Assembly: GCA_041552055.1 (NCBI GenBank)
Contig: JBFELO010000189.1
Span: 1 to 8,174, forward strand
Direction of reading: 5' to 3'
DNA: 8,174 nt
From: JBFELO01 sp041552055
Lineage (GTDB): Bacteria > Acidobacteriota > Thermoanaerobaculia > Thermoanaerobaculales > Sulfomarinibacteraceae
Shown one piece after another: positions 1 through 5,654 of this stretch. Each line of letters starts with the position of its first letter. Positions within the stretch are counted from its first letter, which is position 1. Made by a program: the position numbers and the translations under genes. The notes under the pieces were generated by a model. That model saw only the letters and a list, made by a program, of their open reading frames with translations, made no database searches and was not told where the DNA came from.

Positions 1-1034
1 AGGGCGTCGAGACGATCTTCGGTCAGGCCCTGGAAAGCTGTTGCCAGCTCGTCCGCCGAGCCCGGCGCCACCAGGAGACCGTTGAACCCATCGCGCACGA
101 CCTCGGGCAAACCGCCGACCTTCGTGCTCAGCACCGGGATACCGGCCGCGAGCGCAAGCGGCGCCACCGCCGACTGCGATCCCGAACGGTAGGGCAGGAC
201 AACGAGATCGGCGGCCGCCAGCAGCTGCGGCACCTCGGATTCGGGCACCCATCCGAACCGCAGCTGCACTCGATCCTCGACGCCGAGATCCCTGACTCGG
301 CGTCGAAGCGCGGGTCCCAGATTACGCCACGGTTCGCCCCCTACGAGCAGGAACCAGTCGCTCTCTTCGGGCAGACGAGCGACCGCCTCGAGCAGGAGTT
401 CCACGCCCTTGTAGGGTCGGATGATGCCGAAGAAAAGTGCCACCCTCCGGCCTGGCGGGATCCCGAGCATCTCGCGCGCTTCTCGGCGCGGCGGGAGCGC
501 GTCAATCACGGGCGGTGGGAGCGGGTACGAAGAGATCGGCACCGATTCTCCGCACATGCGGGAAAACTCCGTTTCAAGAAGCGAGGCGTGCGTGAACACA
601 GCGTCGCACCGCCTCAAGACCGACCGTGCAACGCGCCGTCGAAGTGGACCGGCTCCGTGGTCGGCCAGATTGTGGGCCACGCCCACCACTGGTGGGCGCC
701 CACCTCGCAACAGCCACCGCCACATCCCGGCCCACGCCCAGGTCCAGTACGGAAAGATCCACGCCTCGGCCCCGTGCTCCAACGCCCGCCGCCTGGCCGA
801 CGGCCAGGACCAGGGCTGCATCGGAGCGAGGATGGCCTCGGCACAATCGAGCCTGGGACTGCCGCCGGGATCGCGGTCGCTCTCGCCCGGGAACAGCCAC
901 CTCGGATACTGGTGACGGGGCGTCAGGAAGAGGACGTCGTGACCTCGATCTTCGAGCGAGCGCACCAGATCGGTGGTGGTCCGTGCGACGCCGCCGCGAA
1001 ACGGATGGCCCGGACCGAAGACGGTCAGGCGCAT
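1..1034 (-). CDS. Family 4 glycosyltransferase (GT-B fold), C-terminus cut by window edge
   Basis: Likely moves a sugar from a nucleotide-sugar donor onto a cell-envelope or exopolysaccharide acceptor at the inner face of the cytoplasmic membrane; donor and acceptor cannot be read from sequence. The frame is open for 344 codons from ATG 1034 and leaves the window. The N-terminal Rossmann half opens with MRLTVFGPGHPFRGGVART, a glycine-rich acceptor-domain loop. The C-terminal half has FFGIIRPYKGVELLLEA (residues 202-218, Lys209 in the usual donor-phosphate position), then ADLVVLPYRSGSQSAV (275-290), AAGIPVLSTKVGGLPEVV (296-313) and DGFNGLLVAPGS. The usual E-x7-E donor motif is absent: its positions align with Gly285 and Leu293. 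This matches a GT4 subgroup carrying an SxxQS-type loop. Residues 92-108 are strongly Trp-rich. The start lies 9 nt after the coaD stop, with GGAG in the coaD tail, so co-translation with coaD is likely. Perhaps 20-50 residues are missing. Confidence 0.9.
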   Translation of the reverse strand, partial: MRLTVFGPGHPFRGGVARTTTDLVRSLEDRGHDVLFLTPRHQYPRWLFPGESDRDPGGSPRLDCAEAILAPMQPWSWPSARRRALEHGAEAWIFPYWTWAWAGMWRWLLRGGRPPVVGVAHNLADHGAGPLRRRVARSVLRRCDAVFTHASLLETEFSRMCGESVPISSYPLPPPVIDALPPRREAREMLGIPPGRRVALFFGIIRPYKGVELLLEAVARLPEESDWFLLVGGEPWRNLGPALRRRVRDLGVEDRVQLRFGWVPESEVPQLLAAADLVVLPYRSGSQSAVAPLALAAGIPVLSTKVGGLPEVVRDGFNGLLVAPGSADELATAFQGLTEDRLDA

Positions 1035-1043
1035 AGGGGATCT

Positions 1044-1559
1044 CTACTCCGTCTCCCGCGTGTTGGTCGCAGCGGACCAGGCCTCCAGGTGATCGCGCAC
1101 GTTGTCGGGGACGAGGCCCGTGACATCGCCACCGAGAGCCACCACCTCTCGGACCAGTCTCGACGAGAGGTAGAGGACCTCTTCCTTCGGGGTCAGAAAC
1201 ACCGTCTCCACCGGCGGCCACAGGCGACGATTCATCAGCGCCATCTGGAACTCGTACTCGAAATCGGACACCGCCCGCATGCCTCGGATGATGATGGTGG
1301 CGCCCACCTCCTGCATGAAGTTGACAAGCAATCCGTTGAAGGACTGGACCTCGACCGCGGACGTGTCACGGTAGTACTCGCGGATCATATCGGCTCGCTC
1401 CTTGGCACCGAAGAGAGACTCCTTGCCGGTGTTTTGGAGCACACCGACGATGACGCGCGGAAAGATCCGCAAGGCGCGCTCGACGATTGCCACGTGTCCC
1501 ACGTGGAAGGGGTCAAACGATCCCGGGAACACAGCCAGTGGTGCGTGGGGTTCAGTCAC
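1044..1559 (-). CDS. coaD: Pantetheine-phosphate adenylyltransferase (coenzyme A biosynthesis)
   Basis: Catalyses the penultimate step of CoA synthesis in the cytoplasm: 4'-phosphopantetheine plus ATP gives dephospho-CoA plus pyrophosphate. The 171 residues are close to the usual 160-170. The nucleotidyltransferase signature is FPGSFDPFHVGH (11-22), with His19 and His22 forming the (T/H)xGH motif; E. coli has Thr at the first position. Lys46 aligns with E. coli Lys42. RGMRAVSDFEYEFQMAL (92-108) is the family's RGxRxxxDFEYE signature, and LSSRLVREVVALGGDV (131-146) is the ATP-contacting SSxxVKEV helix. The start is GTG; the upstream frame is open to a TAG but holds no other start codon and no Shine-Dalgarno. 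An extended -10 element lies just ahead, so the mRNA may begin at the GTG. The glycosyltransferase follows directly. Linkage of coaD (old name kdtB) with envelope glycosyltransferases is also known in proteobacteria. Confidence 0.97.
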   Translation of the reverse strand: MTEPHAPLAVFPGSFDPFHVGHVAIVERALRIFPRVIVGVLQNTGKESLFGAKERADMIREYYRDTSAVEVQSFNGLLVNFMQEVGATIIIRGMRAVSDFEYEFQMALMNRRLWPPVETVFLTPKEEVLYLSSRLVREVVALGGDVTGLVPDNVRDHLEAWSAATNTRETE

Positions 1560-1575
1560 GGCGGAATCATAGCAC
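1560..1575 (-). promoter_or_regulatory. Extended -10 promoter of coaD, predicted leaderless start
   Basis: Read on the minus strand, TGC-TATGAT (1574-1566) is a TGn-extended -10 with five of six matches to TATAAT. The last T of the hexamer is at 1566, so the expected +1 falls on 1559, the G of the coaD GTG. No Shine-Dalgarno lies between. No TTGACA-like -35 is visible at 16-18 nt spacing; the tandem hexamers occupy that space, which fits an extended -10 promoter not needing a -35. Visual prediction only. Confidence 0.5.
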
Positions 1576-1580
1576 CTGAT

Positions 1581-1620
1581 CCGTCTCCGTGCCCGTCTCC
1601 GTCTCCGTCTCCGTCTCCGA
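1581..1620. repeat. Tandem hexamer array, CCGTCT (AGACGG on minus strand)
   Basis: Six consecutive 6-bp units run from 1581 to 1616. Five are CCGTCT and the second is CCGTGC; a partial unit, CCGA, follows. The array lies between the propeller gene's stop and the coaD promoter, at about -22 to -57 from the predicted coaD +1. It could vary in length by slippage. In the plus direction it encodes only a Pro/Ser run in a spurious frame. Confidence 0.85.
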
Positions 1621-1682
1621 ATCGGATCGAAGACAGCAGCTTCAAAGGGGCGAGGCTACAGATTCGGGCTCAGAAGTGGTCT

Positions 1683-3782
1683 TCACTCCTCCACCGCGCC
1701 CGCAGTCACCCGATTGTGCTGACGGTCGACAACCCGAACCACCACCATGTGACGACCCGAGGCGGCCGGGAACTCGAATGTCTCCTCCCGACCATCGAGC
1801 AGCCCGTCAGTGGGAGCCAGCGCGTTCCACTCGTCGCCGTCCCGGGACCACTCGGCAAGCACGATCGGGCTCAGGCTATCGCTGACCGACACCTCCCACC
1901 TGTCACCGGAGCGCTTCAAGCGAACCACCGGAGGCGAGTTGTCGACCGCAAACCAGCGACTGACACGGCTTGCGTCGAGCGCACCATCGGGGTTGCGGGG
2001 CGCGTCGGAGGCGGTGAGCCGGAATCGGTACATCCCGTCCGGCATCGCGTGCGTATCGACCCCAAGTTGGGTGCCGGTGATCCGCTCGCGGACCTCGAAG
2101 CGAAAGCCCTCTCGGTTCTCGAGTTCCAAGCGAAATCGCAGCGGGTCATTGTTTGGGTCCGCGACCTTCCAGCTCACCGTACGATAGCCGGCACGATAGT
2201 ACTTCTTGCCCTTGGTCGAGGTGTTGTTCTTCGGCGCGGCGTCGTCGACAACGGTGAAGATGCCGTTGAAGTCGGGATGGACCGCCTCGATCACCGGGCC
2301 TGCTGGCGGCGGGGCCGAGAGATAGACCAGCCCGGGTGGCTCGACGGTGAGTGACTTCACCTGAGGCGGCAGATTGACCTCGACCACTGCAACGCCGATC
2401 CGATCGACCACCGGGCTCGATTCGGGGGTGGCAGGGAACTCTACCTCCCACTGCAGCGAGCGGCCGGGCGGCAAGCCCACCGATCCTTCAGACGCCGGCA
2501 TCCAACCGGTCCACGGCAGCCAGGTCGCGTCGGGTTCGTCCGATATCCCGGATCGGAAGCGGATGCGAAGGTCTGTGGACGAAGGCTCGACGCGGTATTC
2601 CCCGAAGCGCACCGGAAGTTTGAACCTGTTCGCTTTCGACCGAAATCGGCCAGTCTTCTCGCCTTCCGACCGGCGCCACAGGACCCCTCCGGGGCCCTGA
2701 GTGAGGAGAGCGGCACCACCGTCGACCACCCCGACCACCTGAGCTGCGTCGACCGTCGCGATCCGGGCGCCGCCGCCGTCGACGAAACGCCACACCTCGC
2801 CCTCGAAGCCGGTGCCGACAATCAGACCTTCGCCGTCCCAGGAAACCGAGGTCGCGACCTCGCGGACAAATCGATGAACGCTGAGCAAGCCGCCGGAGGC
2901 GGTCAGCTTCAAGACCTCGGAGGTCGCCGTCTTGCCGTTCACCTCGGGCAGCTTGATGTCACCGGTTGCGGTGACCTCGGTCGTGACCTCACCGTTCTCG
3001 CCCCCGTTGCCGTCAGCCGCCTTTTTTCGCGGCGCGGAGGCCGGTTCGCCGACCAGCGCGGCCGCCCAGACCGCACCGTCGCCAACCGCGAGATCTGCGA
3101 TCTCGGTGAAGGGGCTGTCGGCGAGCATTCCGAGCTGCCCCGACTCGTCGACCACCAGGATCAGCCCTTTGCCCGACGTACCGACAAGCAGCCGGGAATT
3201 TTCTGGCAGGAGGCACCGTGCGTGGAAATCAGGTAGCTCCACCCACCTTACGAGGCCACGATCCGTTACCTTGAATATCGATGCGGGTGGACCACCTGCC
3301 GCCACCACTTCGCCCCCGAATACGGCGAGGTCCCAGATACCACCGTCAGCCAAACGCCCGATCTCGGTCAGTTCGCCGCCCGACCACCGGTGGAGGGTCC
3401 CGGGCGCCACCGTGGCCACCAGCACATCGCCGCCGGCCGTTGCGAGAACGGCGGTGATCTGCTCCGCATCGACCTCGGCCAGCAGCTCGGCCTGGTCTCC
3501 GCGCACGCTGTAGAGACGCGCCGGAAACCCGGTGCCGACGATGAGCGATCCGTCGGTTGCCTTGGCGGCTGCCATCACGACCGCCTCCTCGAAGTCCGGC
3601 CCGGCGGCCCACCCTGCAACGCGCTGCAGGGTCCCGTCAGCGGTGACCTGGACATCGCTACCACGCCCCTGGAGCATTTCCTCGGCGGTATCGACGGTCC
3701 AGCGCCGGGTCTCGGTGGCACCCGCCACCTGGGTCACAACGAGGAGGACACACAGAATTGTCAGGCATCGGCTGCAGTTCAT
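1683..3782 (-). CDS. Exported beta-propeller protein with C-terminal Ig-like domains, unknown function
   Basis: Function not recognised. The 699 residues begin with a signal peptide (hydrophobic 7-20, likely signal peptidase I cleavage near VAGA, 19-22), so the protein should lie outside the inner membrane. Residues 78-372 hold about seven degenerate repeats of 36-42 residues, each with a hydrophobic strand and VGTGF-like turn (IVGTGFPARLYSV at 81, LVATVAPGTLHRW at 121, LVGTSGKGLILVV at 199, IVGTGFEGEVWRFV at 321), as in a seven-bladed propeller. The fifth blade carries a polar, probably disordered insertion (about 246-287). Residues 392-470 resemble a beta-sandwich ending SPVVDRIGVAVVEVNLPP. 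Residues 535-613 (VSWKVADPNNDPLRFRLEL) and 616-699 (ending VVRVVDRQHNRVT) are Ig/Y_Y_Y-like. There are no obvious catalytic residues, so a binding or scaffold role is most likely. ATG lies 2 nt after the S55 stop, with GGAG in the last S55 codons spaced 5 nt, indicating translational coupling. Confidence 0.85.
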   Translation of the reverse strand: MNCSRCLTILCVLLVVTQVAGATETRRWTVDTAEEMLQGRGSDVQVTADGTLQRVAGWAAGPDFEEAVVMAAAKATDGSLIVGTGFPARLYSVRGDQAELLAEVDAEQITAVLATAGGDVLVATVAPGTLHRWSGGELTEIGRLADGGIWDLAVFGGEVVAAGGPPASIFKVTDRGLVRWVELPDFHARCLLPENSRLLVGTSGKGLILVVDESGQLGMLADSPFTEIADLAVGDGAVWAAALVGEPASAPRKKAADGNGGENGEVTTEVTATGDIKLPEVNGKTATSEVLKLTASGGLLSVHRFVREVATSVSWDGEGLIVGTGFEGEVWRFVDGGGARIATVDAAQVVGVVDGGAALLTQGPGGVLWRRSEGEKTGRFRSKANRFKLPVRFGEYRVEPSSTDLRIRFRSGISDEPDATWLPWTGWMPASEGSVGLPPGRSLQWEVEFPATPESSPVVDRIGVAVVEVNLPPQVKSLTVEPPGLVYLSAPPPAGPVIEAVHPDFNGIFTVVDDAAPKNNTSTKGKKYYRAGYRTVSWKVADPNNDPLRFRLELENREGFRFEVRERITGTQLGVDTHAMPDGMYRFRLTASDAPRNPDGALDASRVSRWFAVDNSPPVVRLKRSGDRWEVSVSDSLSPIVLAEWSRDGDEWNALAPTDGLLDGREETFEFPAASGRHMVVVRVVDRQHNRVTAGAVEE

Positions 3783-3784
3783 CG

Positions 3785-5536
3785 CTACTCCGGTTCTCGT
3801 GAATCAACGCGCACTGTGAGCGGTATGCGCTGGGCGCCCGAAATCAGGAAGGGCATCTCGGCAACGCTCTTGGCGAAGACGCTGTAGGCAACGGTGTCGA
3901 GGTTTGGACCCAGGGCAGATCGCATCTGCAGGACGATGCTCGGCGGAGCCGACACCGTGCCCCCCGGCACCACCATGCCGACGTCCTTCCGCTCGAGCAC
4001 CGCCACCATGGTCTTCGAGTGAAGGATCGAGTTGAGCAGCCGCAGCTCGTCGGCAAAGCTCGCCGGCCGGAGCGGGCGCATCTGCAGATCGTAGGTGGTC
4101 CACGCCGTACCGTCCGCACCGACCAGATCGAGGCGGCCGGCAGGAACACTCTCGGGAATTCGAAGGCTGACGGTGTGGGTCTCTTCGGCTCCGCGATAGG
4201 GCCGAATACGGAAATGCACCGCCAATTCCTCGCCCGGTCGAACGGTTCGGCGTGCGGGCACGATGTCGACGATGGTCGCGGCCTCGAGCCTTTCGATCGA
4301 CTCGAGGGAAATGTCGATCGACTCGATGTCAGGGCCCTCGAATGCCGATCCCTCGAGGTATGCCACCACCGCAGTGGCGAAGGCGCTCGCTTCAGCGGGT
4401 GCCGACTGACCGGAAAAGGTGGCGTCCACCACCGCGGGCCCGAGGCCTTCGTACCTCACCGAGACCTTCGCGCTGACCGTCTGATTTCCAAAGCTCCGAC
4501 CACGGATCCCCTGGCTGGCGCTCGCGAGGTAGCCCGCCAGCAGAGGCGCCAGGACCGGGTGGCGCACGACCCGAAACGCGTAGGAACGGTCGTTGACGGT
4601 GACCGAGACCGGCACCATCGGGGCCTCTTCTCCCAACCGACCCAAAATCCCGTCCCGACGATCGGCGACGACCGCGCCGATCGGATCGCCGACGGTGAAG
4701 AGCTTGAACGAATTCATGAGGCTGGGCACCACGACCACGACACCCGCCTTCGCGAGAGGCATGCTCGTGTTTCCCGAGCCGAGGGATTGGTGGCCGAAGG
4801 CCCACAGGCGGTCCTCGCGAACTTCTGTCACCGTCCCTCCCGCGGCCAGGGTGACGTCGCCATCGACCATCACCGCCGCGACCATCGAGCCAGGCGTGAT
4901 CTCTCGGCCACCTTCCCGGTCCTGCGGGCCGGCACCCGTCGCTGCGACCCAACCCAAGCGTTGCCAGCTTTCTGCGAGCCAGCCGCCATCCAACGAAGGG
5001 TGCCAGCCAGCGACTGCGAGGGGCAACGGCTGCGCTCCCTCCAATCCCTCGGGCAGCAGCCAATCGACAACCAGCCGGCCGAGCCCGCCAGCGCTCGCAG
5101 CTTCCAGGATCGCCTCGAACCCGGGGCGGGCCGCGAGGCCGACCGCGGGCGGTGCCTCCTCCACCTCGAGCATCCGGGAAAACGGCGTGACGCCGCCGAT
5201 CGGCTCGCTGGCAAAAGGAAAGCCGTATGCGAGAGCGCCCAACAGCTTGCCGTCGAGGTAGACGGGTGATCCACTCATGCCGGCGATGATTCCGGTCTCG
5301 CGCAACCGGGGATGATCGAGGCGCACCAGCACCAACTCGCCGTCGGGGGTCCCCGATTCGACCGTACCGAGGACGGTAACAGGGATCTCCACCCGTTCAC
5401 CGGCATCCATCTCGGTGATACACACGCCGGTGCTTCCGGGGACCGCATCGGCCGGATCAAGGGTTTCAACCGCTACCGCGGCCGGACCCCCGAGGGCCGC
5501 CGCCAACACCACCACGATTCCCCGTGTCAACTTCAT
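3785..5536 (-). CDS. Exported SpoIVB-like (peptidase family S55) protein with permuted catalytic order
   Basis: Probable secreted serine protease or protease-like protein; substrate unknown. Its 583 residues start with a signal peptide (hydrophobic core 7-22, cleavage likely after AVA, 21-23). Residues 32-105 closely match the C-terminal part of Bacillus SpoIVB: LDHPRLRETGIIAGMSGSPVY gives Asp74 and Ser88, in the place of SpoIVB Asp363 and Ser378. Residues 214-300 match the earlier SpoIVB segment around His236: GGTVTEVREDRLWAFGH (His249), then GDPIGAVVADRRDGILGRLG (283-302). All three catalytic residues are present, but in the order Asp-Ser-His. Residues 305-583 are beta-rich, including an Ig-like stretch near 424-470, and resemble no catalytic domain I know. 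There is no PDZ domain. ATG 5536 is the only usable start: an in-frame TAG lies 15 nt upstream. It lacks its own Shine-Dalgarno. It is coupled to the downstream propeller gene, so the two products probably act together in the envelope. Activity is inferred, not shown. Confidence 0.85.
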   Translation of the reverse strand: MKLTRGIVVVLAAALGGPAAVAVETLDPADAVPGSTGVCITEMDAGERVEIPVTVLGTVESGTPDGELVLVRLDHPRLRETGIIAGMSGSPVYLDGKLLGALAYGFPFASEPIGGVTPFSRMLEVEEAPPAVGLAARPGFEAILEAASAGGLGRLVVDWLLPEGLEGAQPLPLAVAGWHPSLDGGWLAESWQRLGWVAATGAGPQDREGGREITPGSMVAAVMVDGDVTLAAGGTVTEVREDRLWAFGHQSLGSGNTSMPLAKAGVVVVVPSLMNSFKLFTVGDPIGAVVADRRDGILGRLGEEAPMVPVSVTVNDRSYAFRVVRHPVLAPLLAGYLASASQGIRGRSFGNQTVSAKVSVRYEGLGPAVVDATFSGQSAPAEASAFATAVVAYLEGSAFEGPDIESIDISLESIERLEAATIVDIVPARRTVRPGEELAVHFRIRPYRGAEETHTVSLRIPESVPAGRLDLVGADGTAWTTYDLQMRPLRPASFADELRLLNSILHSKTMVAVLERKDVGMVVPGGTVSAPPSIVLQMRSALGPNLDTVAYSVFAKSVAEMPFLISGAQRIPLTVRVDSREPE

Positions 5537-5556
5537 CAGGTGGCTATTCTACGCAT
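5536..5556 (-). CDS. Possible six-codon leader minigene overlapping the S55 start
   Basis: Reading leftward from ATG 5556, the frame encodes MRRIAT and ends in TGA (5538-5536), whose A is also the first base of the S55 ATG (TGATG overlap). GAGG at 5565-5562 sits 5 nt before this ATG, a sensible Shine-Dalgarno, whereas the S55 ATG has none. Termination-reinitiation could therefore deliver ribosomes to the S55 gene. An ORF this short can occur by chance. Confidence 0.35.
   Translation of the reverse strand: MRRIAT
5546..5551 (-). promoter_or_regulatory. Weak candidate -10 for the S55-propeller unit
   Basis: TAGAAT on the minus strand matches TATAAT at five of six positions and would place +1 near 5539, about 3 nt before the S55 ATG. 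No -35 is visible at normal spacing and there is no TGn extension. It conflicts with the minigene reading, which needs an mRNA starting further upstream; only one of the two can be the main arrangement. Confidence 0.25.
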
Positions 5557-5559
5557 ACC

Positions 5560-5574
5560 AACCTCGAGGAGGTT
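5560..5574. promoter_or_regulatory. Inverted repeat in the divergent promoter region, possible operator
   Basis: AACCTC-GAG-GAGGTT has perfect 6-bp arms around a 3-nt centre and also contains the 8-bp palindrome CCTCGAGG (5562-5569). It lies between the S55 start and the promoter of the cyclic-nucleotide-binding gene. One arm includes the Shine-Dalgarno of the possible minigene, so it could act as a DNA operator or as an mRNA hairpin hiding that site. Confidence 0.35.
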
Positions 5575-5606
5575 ACTTTCACCTGGCAAACGATGCTGCC
5601 GGCCGT

Positions 5607-5643
5607 TTGACCTCAGCGCGGAATTATTCCTACAATTGGAGCT
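5607..5643 (+). promoter_or_regulatory. Sigma70-type promoter of the TPR/cNMP-binding gene
   Basis: TTGACC (5607-5612) and TACAAT (5631-5636) each match the consensus at five of six positions and are separated by 18 nt. The expected +1 is near 5643, giving a leader of about 12 nt before ATG 5655. This position rules out the much earlier in-frame GTG at 5415 as the normal start. GGAATTATTCC (5620-5630), an 11-bp palindrome, fills the spacer up to the -10 and could be an operator. Confidence 0.6.
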
Positions 5644-5654
5644 CGGAACCCTGT

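Noticed and set aside
1581..1620. CRISPR array
   Set aside because: The units are 6-bp direct tandem repeats without spacers.
588..2354. Long plus-strand reading frame of 588 codons
   Set aside because: It runs antisense across the glycosyltransferase, coaD, the hexamer array and part of the propeller gene, and has no family motifs. Long antisense frames are expected in GC-rich coding DNA.
4019..5269. Plus-strand frame of 416 codons
   Set aside because: Antisense to the S55 gene, whose motifs are unambiguous; Arg/His-rich translation typical of a shadow frame.
5415..5654. 80-codon N-terminal extension of the TPR/cNMP protein from GTG 5415
   Set aside because: It is antisense to the S55 signal-peptide and catalytic region and lies upstream of the recognisable promoter at 5607-5636; low-complexity translation with no TPR character.
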